From NCBI GenBank assembly GCA_036008465.1, contig DASYNP010000196.1, forward strand, positions 1 to 64,000: a stretch of 64,000 nucleotides of DNA, read 5' to 3'. The stretch comes from DASPSM01 sp036008465 (GTDB lineage: Bacteria; Planctomycetota; Planctomycetia; Planctomycetales; Planctomycetaceae). Positions within the stretch are counted from its first letter, which is position 1. Every line of letters starts with the position of its first letter. The notes under the pieces were generated by a model. The model saw only the letters and a list, made by a program, of their open reading frames with translations, did not search any database and was not told the origin of the DNA. The position numbers and the translations under genes are program-made. Shown here in pieces: positions 44,365 to 53,334 of this stretch.

Positions 44365-46149
44365 TTAGCCGGCGGCCCGGCGGGCGGCCTCGCGCTGGGC
44401 GTCGGGGAGCGTCAGGATGGCCGGCGCGTCGCCGGTGGAGTTTTCCGGGAGGGCGCTCATTCCGACCGCAGCCATCTCGATGAACAGTTTGGATCCGAAC
44501 TCGAGGTCGGGCACCAGGCACGGGTGCTTGTACTGCTCGAGGCTGCCGCCTGAGTTCTTGCGGCGGTTCTTCGAGAAGACCGTCCAGGTGCCGTCGGGCA
44601 GGGGCATCCACTTCATGGGAGCCAGGCGGCCCGTCGCGCGTTTTTCCTTGTATTCGCAATTCAGAGCCTTGAGCCGTTCATCGACCCGTTGGGCCAACGA
44701 ATCGCCGACCGGCACACCGACGTCGCCCCGCTCGACGAGCAACTGGTATCGGGGCGGGTCGCCCCAAACCGGGCTGACGGTGAAGTGCGACAGCGTGAGT
44801 CGCATCTCGTCGATGACGCTGCGGACCGCGTGGACCACTTGCGACTCGGAGATTTTCTCGCCGGTGACGTTGGCGATATGAGCTCCTTTGTGCAGGAACT
44901 CGATCATCGGCGTCGAGTGGTAGAAGCCCGTGCAGCGAACGACGTCGAAGATGTTGTAGCGATACAGTCCGGATGAGGTCGTCAGCAGGATGTAGTAGTT
45001 GCGCCCTTCTTGGAGTTCGTGGGCTTCCAGCACCAACGCGTCCTCGCGCCCGTATTCTTCCTCTGGAAGGAACTCGAAGAAGTGGCTCGTGACATCGAGA
45101 ATGCCGTCTGGGCTGTGATCGGCGACGGGGATCGTCATGCGTCCTTCGCTCGCCGACAGTCCGTGATCGCGCACGGGGATCTCTCCGAAGTAGCGCTTGA
45201 GAGTGGACAAATAAGCTCCCGCGCTGCCGCCGGTCCAGATCGCCAGCAGTTGCATTTCGGGCCAGAAGTCCTTGGGCAGCAGGCTGCCGGCGCGATCGAC
45301 GATCGCTTCGAGCTCGCGGGCCCGCTCCTGACCGCGGCACGAGATTTTGTGGCGCAGCGCCTCGCGAACCTCCCCGGGCACGTTTTCCGCCAACGAGAGC
45401 GTGCCGTCGGCGATATCCCGGATCAGATCTTCCTTACGAGAGTCGGCCAGCTTGGCCAGTTGAATCAGCGTGCTGGGGTTGGCGGTCATCACCATGCCGA
45501 TGTGTGGGTCGGCGATCGCCAGCCGCATCGCCGTATAGAGCTTGGCATCGGAATCGCGAATCTTGGAAACGACGCCCGGCACGGAATACATCGTGCGGAC
45601 GATCCGCTTCTGGCAGGCGGCGACCAGGCCGCTGATGTTGCCGCAGGGAGTGCCTCCCGGCGTGCGGAACAGATCGTAATCGCTGCTGAGCTGGAGGATG
45701 TGCCGGCTGTTGATGCCTGGATGAGCGTCGATCGCCTGAATGCCCCAGATCTGCCAGCCGCTGCGGTAATCGCTCAGAAATCGCTCGGTGATCGGGATGT
45801 ATTTGGATTGGGAGGTCGTGCCGCTGGTGAGCGAGAACATCAGCAGCCGATTCTTGGCTCCCAGCAGCGAATCGGTGCGACCGGCTTTGACTTCGTCGAT
45901 ATATGGGCGGAAGTATTCGTAGTCGGCAACCGGCAGGCGACGGCGGAACTGGCTGACCGTGCGCACTCCGTCGAGGCGGTGATCGCGAGAGAATCGCGAT
46001 CCGCCGTTGAGCGCGAGCAAATCAATCAGCGTGCGGGTCTGGGCTGTGCGGCAGGTCTTCGCGGCGTGCAGAAATTGGCGCGCCTCGCGGCGGGCAAAGG
46101 CACGAGGAACGGCGCCGACCCGGGCGCGCAAATGTCGGACCATATCCAT
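44365..46149 (-). CDS. GH3-family acyl-amido synthetase-like protein
   Basis: A 594-residue GH3-type adenylating enzyme. GH3 proteins activate a carboxylic acid with ATP and join it to an amino acid; they are best known from plant hormone metabolism and also occur in bacteria. ATP motifs are SLTSGTTSQSKYIPIT (106-121) and TTSSGLYRYNIFDVVRCTGF, with GLSASEGRMTIPV between them and the C-terminal EYKEKRATGRLAPMKW. Length (about 570-610) is typical. The small basic protein gene lies 186 bp upstream on the same strand. Acid and amino-acid substrates cannot be read from the sequence. Confidence 0.9.
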   Translation of the reverse strand: MDMVRHLRARVGAVPRAFARREARQFLHAAKTCRTAQTRTLIDLLALNGGSRFSRDHRLDGVRTVSQFRRRLPVADYEYFRPYIDEVKAGRTDSLLGAKNRLLMFSLTSGTTSQSKYIPITERFLSDYRSGWQIWGIQAIDAHPGINSRHILQLSSDYDLFRTPGGTPCGNISGLVAACQKRIVRTMYSVPGVVSKIRDSDAKLYTAMRLAIADPHIGMVMTANPSTLIQLAKLADSRKEDLIRDIADGTLSLAENVPGEVREALRHKISCRGQERARELEAIVDRAGSLLPKDFWPEMQLLAIWTGGSAGAYLSTLKRYFGEIPVRDHGLSASEGRMTIPVADHSPDGILDVTSHFFEFLPEEEYGREDALVLEAHELQEGRNYYILLTTSSGLYRYNIFDVVRCTGFYHSTPMIEFLHKGAHIANVTGEKISESQVVHAVRSVIDEMRLTLSHFTVSPVWGDPPRYQLLVERGDVGVPVGDSLAQRVDERLKALNCEYKEKRATGRLAPMKWMPLPDGTWTVFSKNRRKNSGGSLEQYKHPCLVPDLEFGSKLFIEMAAVGMSALPENSTGDAPAILTLPDAQREAARRAAG

Positions 46150-46335
46150 GAGGGTGCTCGCAGCGGTAAGTCGTCCAGGACCTGCCGCGCCGTTGAGAAA
46201 CGGTCGCGTCTATCGGGACGGTCGGCGTGCTGCGCGAACCATTTTGGAAACGGCGGTTCGCAGAATTCGCGCGGATTGAGCCCAGACGAGCCCAACCGGA
46301 GAGCCGCGAGTTGCTGCCGCCCTGCCGACCTGTCC

Positions 46336-46656
46336 CTACTTCTTCCCGGAAGCCGGTTTTGCCGGTGCTGCGGCCTTGGCACCGCCTGCGGCCTTTGCCG
46401 GTGCGGCAGCCTTGCCGGTCGCCGCCGGCGTGGCTTCCGCGGCAGCAGTGGTAGTATCGGCCTCTTCCGCAGCCTTCTTTTTCTTCTTTTTCCCGACGGC
46501 CGTCTTGGCAATGCGGACTTTTGGAAGGCCCAAGGGACTGCGTCCCGGCGTCCATCGCTCTTCGCCCTGAAGCTGGGCAATGCGTTCGTCGCGTTTGAGC
46601 ACGTTGCGCGACCGGGCCAGGCGTCCCTTGCGCCTCAGGCTTTTGTCAATCGTCAC
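46336..46656 (-). CDS. Small basic protein of the PVC superphylum
   Basis: A 106-residue protein starting at GTG 46656 with GGAG upstream. The first 55 residues (MTIDKSLRRKGRLARSRNVL ... ERWTPGRSPLGLPKVRI) match the small basic protein shared by chlamydiae, verrucomicrobia and planctomycetes, an abundant protein of uncertain, possibly ribosome-associated, function. The rest is a low-complexity Ala/Lys/Pro/Thr tail (KKKKKKAAEEAD then Ala-Pro-Lys repeats) resembling a histone H1-type extension. The conserved core is short, so the tail is probably lineage-specific. Confidence 0.88.
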   Translation of the reverse strand: MTIDKSLRRKGRLARSRNVLKRDERIAQLQGEERWTPGRSPLGLPKVRIAKTAVGKKKKKKAAEEADTTTAAAEATPAATGKAAAPAKAAGGAKAAAPAKPASGKK

Positions 46657-47054
46657 GTCAGGATCTCCAAATCGATGGCCGGCCGTCGCCCGCGGAGAGC
46701 GCGCCTTTGCGGCGCGCGACAGAAATGTCAGGCAAAATCACTTTTCCGGTCGTGCGAGCCAGAACAATGTAAGCGATTGTTCAAGCGGCTTTCAACTGAG
46801 CAGACGGCGGCAGGGCAGTGTCGGTGTCACTGGCAGCTTGCTGCCAGTGGGTTCTTTGCTTCTTACGGAAAACCACTGGCGGACTAGCCGCCAGTGGCAC
46901 CCGACTTCGTTAGCGGGCCGGCTTGCCCCTGTTCAATGCGGCGCCGCTGGGATACCTTAATATTGGTAAAAAAGTGCGAATCGCGCGGGTTTGCGGGGTG
47001 GAATACGCGTCTGCCGCCTTTCGCCAAACTGTTTTTCAAGACGGTTATTGACAC
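46657..47054. other. Intergenic region between the small basic protein gene and nrdR
   Basis: About 400 bp holding two divergent promoters and a palindromic repeat (46821-46904). An AT-rich patch (TTAATATTGGTAAAAAAGTG) at about 46957-46976 is a likely promoter area for nrdR. No gene seen. Confidence 0.5.
46821..46904. repeat. Double hairpin repeat, CACTGGCAGC type
   Basis: Two self-palindromic arms, CACTGGCAGCTTGCTGCCAG (within 46821-46850) and CCACTGGCGGACTAGCCGCC (within 46873-46904), are also complementary to each other across a 22-base A/T-richer loop. This double-hairpin build is shared with the other repeat families in the window, though the sequence is different. Confidence 0.88.
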
Positions 47055-47513
47055 ATGATGTGCCCATTCTGCCGGAACGGGGAGACGAAGGTCATCGACT
47101 CCCGCGCCAGCCAGGATTTCGTCATCCGGCGGCGGCGCGAATGTCTGATCTGTGAGCGGCGGTTCACGACTTACGAAAAGATCGAAGAGTCGCCCCTCAA
47201 AGTCATCAAGAAGGACGGCACCCGCGTCCCGTTCGACCGCGAAAAGATCCGGGCCGGCCTCGAAAAGGCGTGTTACAAGCGGCCGGTGAGCGAAAGTCAA
47301 ATCGAGGCTATCGTTTGCGACGTCGAGGCGGACGTTTATCAAAACTTCGACCGTGAGGTCCCTTCCCGCTATGTCGGGGAAAAAGTGTTCGATCGCCTGC
47401 GGACCATCGACCAGGTCGCCTTCGTCCGGTTTGCCTCGGTTTATCGCGAGTTCAAAGACGTCAACGACTTTGTGGAAGAACTGGAACCGATGCTGCGGGC
47501 CAATCGGCACTGA
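47055..47513 (+). CDS. nrdR: Transcriptional repressor NrdR
   Basis: NrdR senses nucleotides with an ATP-cone and represses ribonucleotide reductase genes. The N-terminal zinc ribbon is MMCPFCRNGETKVIDSR with RRRRECLICERRFTTYE, then the ATP-cone starts KVIKKDGTRVPFDREKIRAG. At 152 residues it is the usual length. Two ATG codons in a row open the gene. No nrd genes or dnaA lie nearby, so it is a stand-alone regulator. Confidence 0.96.
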   Translation: MMCPFCRNGETKVIDSRASQDFVIRRRRECLICERRFTTYEKIEESPLKVIKKDGTRVPFDREKIRAGLEKACYKRPVSESQIEAIVCDVEADVYQNFDREVPSRYVGEKVFDRLRTIDQVAFVRFASVYREFKDVNDFVEELEPMLRANRH

Positions 47514-47704
47514 CCTGAATAGGCTAGCCGGCACGTCCGGTTCGGGATTGACCGAATTCGGTCGGAAAACGATCATTCCGCTCGCGTTAATCCCTAAAGT
47601 CTCGTCGCCTAGACAATTGGAAGCACCGGCCGGATGGCACTCCGCCTCCGGCGGACTCGCCCTCGGGAGGCAAAGGATGCCTTCCGCAGTGATACCGCAA
47701 GGGA

Positions 47705-49231
47705 ATGCGGGCCGTGTCTTATCATTTAATCGATCTCGTCCAAAACCTGGGCCGTCCCCGGATCCTCGTCCTGGGCGATCTGATCCTCGATCGCTACACC
47801 TGGGGCGACGCCGAGCGAATCAGCCAGGAAGCACCCGTCATTCTGCTGCGCGAGCGCAGTCGCGAAGTGCGACTGGGCGGTGCGGCCAACGTCGCCAACA
47901 TGCTCCGCGGCCTCGAGGCGGATGTCACGCTTGGCGGGGTGATTGGTTCCGACGCTGACGGCCGCGAACTGCGCGACGAGCTCGAACGTCAGGGCGTCGA
48001 TTGCCGTGCGGTGATCGTCGACGGCGAACGGCCGACCACGGTCAAGGAACGCTTCATCGGTCGGGCCCAGCAGCGGCACCCGCATCAGATCCTGCGCGTC
48101 GATCGGGAAGTCCGGCGTCCGCTCGGCGAATCGGTTGCCGACAGCTTGATCCAAACTCTGCTGGCCGCACTTCGAACGACCGACTGCGTGCTGATTTCCG
48201 ATTACGGCAAAGGGGTCTGCACGCCCGACGTCTGTCGCCAATTGATTCAATCGGCTCGGCAGGCCGGGCTACCGGTGATTGTCGATCCCTCGTCGTCCGG
48301 CGATTGCCGGAACTTCGCCGGCGCCACCGCGGTCACGCCCAACCGGATGGAAACCAAACGGGCGACGGGCCGCGAGATCGCCCGGATCGACGACGCCATC
48401 GCTGCCGGGCGGCGGCTCTGTGCGGATCTCGCACTCGATCACGCTTTTATCACTCTCGACAGCGACGGCATCGTCGTGGTGCGCTCCGATGGCTCGGCCG
48501 AGCATCTGGCCACGCGCAAACGCGAGGTCTACGACATCACCGGGGCCGGCGACATGGTCTTGGCGATGATCGGCGTCGGCGCGGCCGCCGGCATCAACCC
48601 GTTCGACTTGGCGCGGCTGGCGAACGTGGCCGGCGGGCTCGAGGTCGAGCAAGTCGGCGTCGTACCCCTCAGTCGAGACGATCTTCTGGCCGATCTCTTC
48701 GCCGCCGAGCGGACGACCGCCGACAAGATCTGCTCGCTCGACGTTTTGGAACGGCATGTCGCCGCACGTCGTCGGTTGGGCAATCGCATCGTGCTGACCA
48801 ACGGCTGCTTCGACCTGCTGCACGTGGGCCATGTGAGTTACTTGCAAGAGGCAGGACGGGAAGGGGACTGCCTGATCGTCGCCGTCAACAGCGACGCGAG
48901 CGTCCGCCAGCTCGGCAAGGGCCCCGATCGACCTGTCTTTGCCCAGGATGAGCGGGCCGCGATGCTGGCCGCGCTCGAAGCAGTCGATTACGTGACGATC
49001 TTCAACGAAGCGACGCCGCACGCACTCCTCGCGCGTCTAAAGCCCGACCTGCTCGTCAAAGGAGGCGGGTACGCACCTCACGAGATCGTCGGCCATGAGC
49101 TGGTCGAATCGTACGGCGGCCAGGTTAAAGCGCTGGGGCAGGTTCCGGGAATCTCGAGCACGCTCGTGCTCGAACAACTTCGCAATTCCAAAGATCCAAC
49201 GGCAACAAAGGCCATACGGAAGGCCGGATGA
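47705..49231 (+). CDS. hldE: Bifunctional heptose-7-phosphate kinase / heptose-1-phosphate nucleotidyltransferase
   Basis: HldE phosphorylates heptose 7-phosphate at C1 and later adenylylates it on the way to ADP-heptose, the donor for the LPS inner core. The PfkB-type kinase half shows GGAANVANML and DITGAGD (277-283); the nucleotidyltransferase half shows LTNGCFDLLHVGHVSYLQEA with the HxGH motif at 373-376. Length 508 exceeds E. coli HldE (477), mainly through the linker around 325-355. waaF overlaps its stop by four bases, so the core-heptose genes are co-translated. AAGGGA lies upstream of the ATG. Confidence 0.95.
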   Translation: MRAVSYHLIDLVQNLGRPRILVLGDLILDRYTWGDAERISQEAPVILLRERSREVRLGGAANVANMLRGLEADVTLGGVIGSDADGRELRDELERQGVDCRAVIVDGERPTTVKERFIGRAQQRHPHQILRVDREVRRPLGESVADSLIQTLLAALRTTDCVLISDYGKGVCTPDVCRQLIQSARQAGLPVIVDPSSSGDCRNFAGATAVTPNRMETKRATGREIARIDDAIAAGRRLCADLALDHAFITLDSDGIVVVRSDGSAEHLATRKREVYDITGAGDMVLAMIGVGAAAGINPFDLARLANVAGGLEVEQVGVVPLSRDDLLADLFAAERTTADKICSLDVLERHVAARRRLGNRIVLTNGCFDLLHVGHVSYLQEAGREGDCLIVAVNSDASVRQLGKGPDRPVFAQDERAAMLAALEAVDYVTIFNEATPHALLARLKPDLLVKGGGYAPHEIVGHELVESYGGQVKALGQVPGISSTLVLEQLRNSKDPTATKAIRKAG

Positions 49232-50274
49232 AAATCGCTCTGTTTCTTCCCAATTGGATTGGCGACGCCGTGATGGCGACGCCGGCCTTGCGGGCGGTGC
49301 GGGCGAAGTTCAAGGAAGCGGAAATCGTGGGCGTGCTCCGTCCGCCGATCGGTGACGCGTTGGCGGGACTCGACTTGTTCGATCGGATCCTCGAACACCA
49401 ACCGCACGGCACGGCCCGAGAGGCGCGCGGCTGGCGATTCGTTCGTCGACTGAAGAGCGAGCAATTTGACCTGGCCGTGCTGTTCCAAAATTCCCTGCGG
49501 AGTGCGTGCGTGGCGTGGCTGGCCGGAATCAGGCAGCGAGTTGGATTCGCCCGCGATGGGCGGAGTGTCTTGCTCACCGACGCGCTCGCCCCCAAGCCGC
49601 GTGCCGTTCCGAATCCGGTTCTCGATGAATACCTGCGATTGGCCAAACAGGTCGGTTGCGACGTGACCGACCGCGCGACGCAAGCCGCGGTGCTTCCCGA
49701 GGACGAACGCGAGTTGGCCCGTTTCTGGAAAGGCTATCCATCAAGCTGGACGGCGCGGGGCGTATTTTGCCTCAATCCGGGCGGGGCATTTGGATCGGCC
49801 AAGCACTGGCCGACCGAGAGCTTCGCCGACCTGGCGCGGAGCATTGTCGATCATTTGGGGCGGACCGTGCTCGTTCTGTGCGGGCCGGCCGAGCGGGAAG
49901 AGGCGCGGCGCATCGTGCACCTGGCATCGCGGGAACGAGTCGTCAGCTTTGCCAATTTCCGCACCAGCATCGGTTTGACCAAGGCCGCCATTCGCTCGGC
50001 CGAAATGCTAATCACAACCGACTCTGGCCCACGACACTTCGCCCAACCGTTCGGCATCCCGGTGGTGACCATCTTCGGGCCGACCCACCAACAGTGGAGC
50101 GATACCGAGGATGCGCACGCCGTCCACCTGCAAATCAAAGTTGACTGCGGCCCCTGTCAGCGGCGAACGTGCCCGCTCAAGCATCATCGCTGTATGGAAG
50201 AGCTGTCGAGCGAATGGGCCTTCGATGCGGTGATTGCCCAACTCTTGCGGCATCGCCGTCCGATTGCCGCTTGA
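49228..50274 (+). CDS. waaF: ADP-heptose:LPS heptosyltransferase (GT9)
   Basis: A 348-residue GT9 enzyme that adds heptose to the LPS inner core in the cytoplasm. Family segments: LFLPNWIGDAVMATPALRAV at the N-terminus, LNPGGAFGSAKHWPTESFAD, LITTDSGPRHFAQPFGIPVV and the heptosyltransferase II-type ending FGPTHQQWSDTEDAH with a cysteine-bearing KVDCGPCQRRTCPLKHHRCM. That last block is typical of WaaF. The ATG overlaps the hldE stop (ATGA). Whether it adds heptose I or II cannot be fixed from sequence, but the type II features dominate. Confidence 0.92.
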   Translation: MKIALFLPNWIGDAVMATPALRAVRAKFKEAEIVGVLRPPIGDALAGLDLFDRILEHQPHGTAREARGWRFVRRLKSEQFDLAVLFQNSLRSACVAWLAGIRQRVGFARDGRSVLLTDALAPKPRAVPNPVLDEYLRLAKQVGCDVTDRATQAAVLPEDERELARFWKGYPSSWTARGVFCLNPGGAFGSAKHWPTESFADLARSIVDHLGRTVLVLCGPAEREEARRIVHLASRERVVSFANFRTSIGLTKAAIRSAEMLITTDSGPRHFAQPFGIPVVTIFGPTHQQWSDTEDAHAVHLQIKVDCGPCQRRTCPLKHHRCMEELSSEWAFDAVIAQLLRHRRPIAA

Positions 50275-50337
50275 CCATTTCTCCGCCCGCGCGTGGCTCG
50301 AAACCAACTTCGCAAATACAACTCGACGAGGATTCGC

Positions 50338-51486
50338 ATGCGGATCGCATTGGTTAAACGCCGTTACTCACTCAAGGTGGGAGGGGCTGAGCGCTACTGC
50401 GTGAACCTCGCCCGCCGGCTGCGATCGTTCGGCCACGACGTGACGTTCATCGGCGAGTCGATCGACCCGGAGTTGTCGAGTGAAGTCAATTTCGTGCCGA
50501 TTACCGTCAATCGCCTGACCTCGTGGACGAAGAACCGCTCGTTCGCGGAGAACACAGGCCGCGCGGTCCGAGAAGGTCGGTTCGATGTGGCTTACGGGCT
50601 GGGCCGCGCGTTCGAGCTGGATGCCGTGCGCATCACCGACCGGCTGCAGTCGCATTGGCTTAATGTCTATTACCGCAACTCCGTGCACCGCGCCTTGCAG
50701 CGATTGAACCCTCGGCATCGGACGATGATCGCGCTCGAGCGGACGATCTTTCATTCGTCCAATGTGCGGCGGATTGTCACGCAATCGCGGCTCGATCGCG
50801 AACTGGTCGTGCGTTATTACCGCATCCCCGAGGAAAAGGTCCGCACGATCTATAACGGCGTCGACATGCACGTCTTTCACCCGGGGGTCCGCGAAGAGCG
50901 AAATCAGGTGCGTGAGGAACTGGGCGTCGAGCCGACGCGGCCCCTGTTGGTCTTCGCGTCGATGGATTTTCACGGCAAGGGATTGCGTTCGCTGCTCCGG
51001 GCCGTAGCCCTTGCTCGTTCGGGTCGTAGCCTGCGCTTGGCGGTCGTCGGCAAAGGACCGATCTGGCGTTTTCGCCGAATGGCCAGAGCCTTGGGTGTCG
51101 AGGAATCGGTGCTATTTGTCGGGCATCGCTGCGACATCCATCGGTTTTATGGAGCAGCAGACTTATCGCTCATGCCGACGACCTATGAGCCGTTTCCGAA
51201 CGTCAACCTGGAGTCGCTGGCTTGCGGCACTCCCGCGCTGACGACGGCGACCGCCGGCGGAGCCGATTTGATCGAAGACGGCAAGACCGGCTACCTCGTG
51301 TCGAACGTGCACGCCATCGAGGAAATCGCCGAGCGGATCGATGCCCACTTTTCACTCAGCGCGGCCGAACGGGCCGCCATGTCGAGCGCCTGCTGGGAGA
51401 CGGCCCGCAAGATGACTGTCGAGAAGAACGCCCGCGAGACATGCGAGCTGTTCGAAGAGGTGCTGCGTGAAAAGTTTCGCGTTTGA
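50338..51486 (+). CDS. Family 4 glycosyltransferase, WaaG-like
   Basis: A 382-residue GT4 retaining glycosyltransferase of GT-B fold. The N-terminus is MRIALVKRRYSLKVGGAERY; the C-terminal donor domain shows VVGKGPIWRFRRMARALGV, then PTTYEPFPNVNLESLACGTP with the EPFPNxxxE signature of GT4. Position after waaF and before a WaaP-like kinase matches enterobacterial LPS core loci, where WaaG adds glucose to heptose II; the sugar here is not certain. ATG 50338 is preferred, with GAGG seven bases upstream; an earlier ATG at 50293 adds a non-conserved leader. It overlaps the next gene by 20 bp. Confidence 0.87.
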   Translation: MRIALVKRRYSLKVGGAERYCVNLARRLRSFGHDVTFIGESIDPELSSEVNFVPITVNRLTSWTKNRSFAENTGRAVREGRFDVAYGLGRAFELDAVRITDRLQSHWLNVYYRNSVHRALQRLNPRHRTMIALERTIFHSSNVRRIVTQSRLDRELVVRYYRIPEEKVRTIYNGVDMHVFHPGVREERNQVREELGVEPTRPLLVFASMDFHGKGLRSLLRAVALARSGRSLRLAVVGKGPIWRFRRMARALGVEESVLFVGHRCDIHRFYGAADLSLMPTTYEPFPNVNLESLACGTPALTTATAGGADLIEDGKTGYLVSNVHAIEEIAERIDAHFSLSAAERAAMSSACWETARKMTVEKNARETCELFEEVLREKFRV

Positions 51487-52291
51487 CGAGTGGGACGGCG
51501 GATGTCTGACCGTCAATCGCGAATTTGCGCCGCTGCTCACCCGACACGCACTGACGACGTTTGACTCGATCGCCAATTTCTCCGGCGGTCAGGTCGCCAA
51601 AAACGTGCTTCGCGAACGGACGACGACGCGCCTCGACCTGATGGAAGCCGACGGCGCAACTCGCACCCTCTATTTGAAACGGCATCAACAGCCCGGATTG
51701 TGGGAACTCGTCAAGCCGCTGTTGAGACTCACGCGGCCGATCGTCGGCGCCCGCAACGAGTGGGAGGCCATTCTGCGGTTTCACGAAGTCGGCATCGCAA
51801 CGATGGTTCCCGTGGCGCTCGGCGAAGCCGAAGGCCGCTCGTTTCTGATGACGCAGGGCATCGATGGCTGTCAAAAGCTCACAGCTTGGATGGAAACGCA
51901 TCAGCAGACGCTTCACAACGGCCAGCTGGCATCGCTGCGAAAAATCGTCAACGGTGTCGCCGACGTGGCGCGGACCATGCACGCGGCCGGCTTGCACCAT
52001 CAAGACTTCTACCTCACGCACTTGATGGTGCCGCAGAGCGGGCCCGTTACACCAATCCGCGTGCTCGATCTGGGGCGCGCACGGTTTCAGCCACGACTGG
52101 CCCGCCGCTGGATTGTGAAGGACCTGGCTCAGCTGAATTATTCGGCGGCTGATGTGTCCTCAAGCGCGCGGCTGCGCTTTTTTGTCCATTACTTGGGGCG
52201 CAAGTTGACCGACCGTGATCGCCCGCTCCTGACGAGCATCGTGCGAAAATCGCGAGCGATCGCTCGTCACTCGCGCAAGAACGGACTCTGA
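51467..52291 (+). CDS. LPS core heptose kinase-like protein (WaaP/RfaP family)
   Basis: A 274-residue protein-kinase-fold enzyme like WaaP, which phosphorylates core heptose I and stabilises the outer membrane. Motifs: the ATP-binding lysine region LYLKRHQQPG, the catalytic loop HAAGLHHQDFYLTHLM, in which Asp is the general base, and the metal-binding DLGRARF in place of DFG. The start lies 20 bp inside the upstream glycosyltransferase gene, so translation is coupled. With hldE, waaF and the GT4 gene it completes a compact heptose-core cluster. The substrate is inferred from family and context. Confidence 0.87.
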   Translation: MKSFAFDEWDGGCLTVNREFAPLLTRHALTTFDSIANFSGGQVAKNVLRERTTTRLDLMEADGATRTLYLKRHQQPGLWELVKPLLRLTRPIVGARNEWEAILRFHEVGIATMVPVALGEAEGRSFLMTQGIDGCQKLTAWMETHQQTLHNGQLASLRKIVNGVADVARTMHAAGLHHQDFYLTHLMVPQSGPVTPIRVLDLGRARFQPRLARRWIVKDLAQLNYSAADVSSSARLRFFVHYLGRKLTDRDRPLLTSIVRKSRAIARHSRKNGL

Positions 52292-52327
52292 CTGCCGGAG
52301 CACTGCGTATCTGCCGCCAGGCGGCTG

Positions 52328-53275
52328 TCACTTCGCCGGCTTCAAACACTTGTCGAAGAACGCAAACGTCGCCTCGCGGGCTTTGCGGTTGGCGTCACCG
52401 ATGAAGCCGTGGCCTTGGCCCTCGAGAATCATCAACTCGCTCGTGGCGCCCGCTTTTTTCATCGCGGCGTCGAACTCGACGGCCTGCTCCACGGGAACCA
52501 GCTTGTCCACCGTTCCATGGATCGTCAGGATCGGACAGACATCCTTCGTGACGTAGGTGACGGGGCTCGCCTCTTTGTATTGCTCGGCCTTCTCTTGCGG
52601 CGTTCCGCCAACGAGCGTGTTCAAAAGCCGATCGACTTGCTTGTTGTAGGCGTACATCCGGGCGAGGTCGGTAGGACCGAACCAGTTGACGACGGCTTGC
52701 ACCTGGCTCGATGCATCGGGATTGCCGCCGGTTCCCTCGAATTTCTTCGCCGGTCCGGCGACTCCCACCAACAGGCTCAGGTGGCCGCCGGCCGACCCGC
52801 CAGTCGCGCCGATGCGGTTGGGATCGACGTGGTATTTCTCGGCGTTGGCCCGCAGCCAGCGAACAGCACACTTGCAGTCTTCGATCTGATCGGGGAAGGG
52901 GTATTTCGCCTTGCCGTTCTTATCGGGCCGGGTGAGGCGATACTCGATCGTGACGGCGACGTATCCGCGCTTGGCGGCCTCTTGAATGTCGTTCCTGTAG
53001 GCACCTCGATTCCCGCCGCTCCATCCGCCGCCATGAATAAAGACGATCCCCGGCAACAGCCCCTCGGCATGCTCGGGGCGGGCCAGATCGAGCTTGAGGT
53101 CCTCGGTTCCTCCTTTGCCGTAGACGATATCTTTCTCGACAACGACGTTACCGGTCGGCGCGGCGGCGGTTGGCTCGACGGCGGATGCATTTCGCGCGAC
53201 AACAAACAGCAGACCGGCAATCACAATGGCTGCGGAGCGACGGGCGGACGACCAAGCGCGGGTGCGGAGGAGCAT
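52328..53275 (-). CDS. Exported alpha/beta hydrolase (acetyl-esterase type)
   Basis: A 315-residue exported esterase of the BD-FAE/acetyl-esterase group. A signal peptide (SAAIVIAGLLFVVARNASA) is followed by IVYGKGGTEDLKLDL, the oxyanion motif HGGGW (81-85), the nucleophile elbow GGSAGGH (Ser161), the acid region HGTVDKLVP and the histidine in GQGHGFIGD. Such enzymes commonly remove acetyl or feruloyl groups from plant or algal polysaccharides, in line with planctomycete habits. It is convergent with the kinase gene, 36 bp apart. Specific substrate unknown. Confidence 0.88.
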   Translation of the reverse strand: MLLRTRAWSSARRSAAIVIAGLLFVVARNASAVEPTAAAPTGNVVVEKDIVYGKGGTEDLKLDLARPEHAEGLLPGIVFIHGGGWSGGNRGAYRNDIQEAAKRGYVAVTIEYRLTRPDKNGKAKYPFPDQIEDCKCAVRWLRANAEKYHVDPNRIGATGGSAGGHLSLLVGVAGPAKKFEGTGGNPDASSQVQAVVNWFGPTDLARMYAYNKQVDRLLNTLVGGTPQEKAEQYKEASPVTYVTKDVCPILTIHGTVDKLVPVEQAVEFDAAMKKAGATSELMILEGQGHGFIGDANRKAREATFAFFDKCLKPAK

Positions 53276-53334
53276 GGGCGAACCTCGGGTTGATTGGCGG
53301 GGAAACGACTATGACCCGAGATACGAATTCGCCA

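Noticed and set aside
45010..46887. Plus-strand open frame of 625 codons
   Set aside because: Antisense to GH3 and the small basic protein gene, both of which are clearly recognisable.
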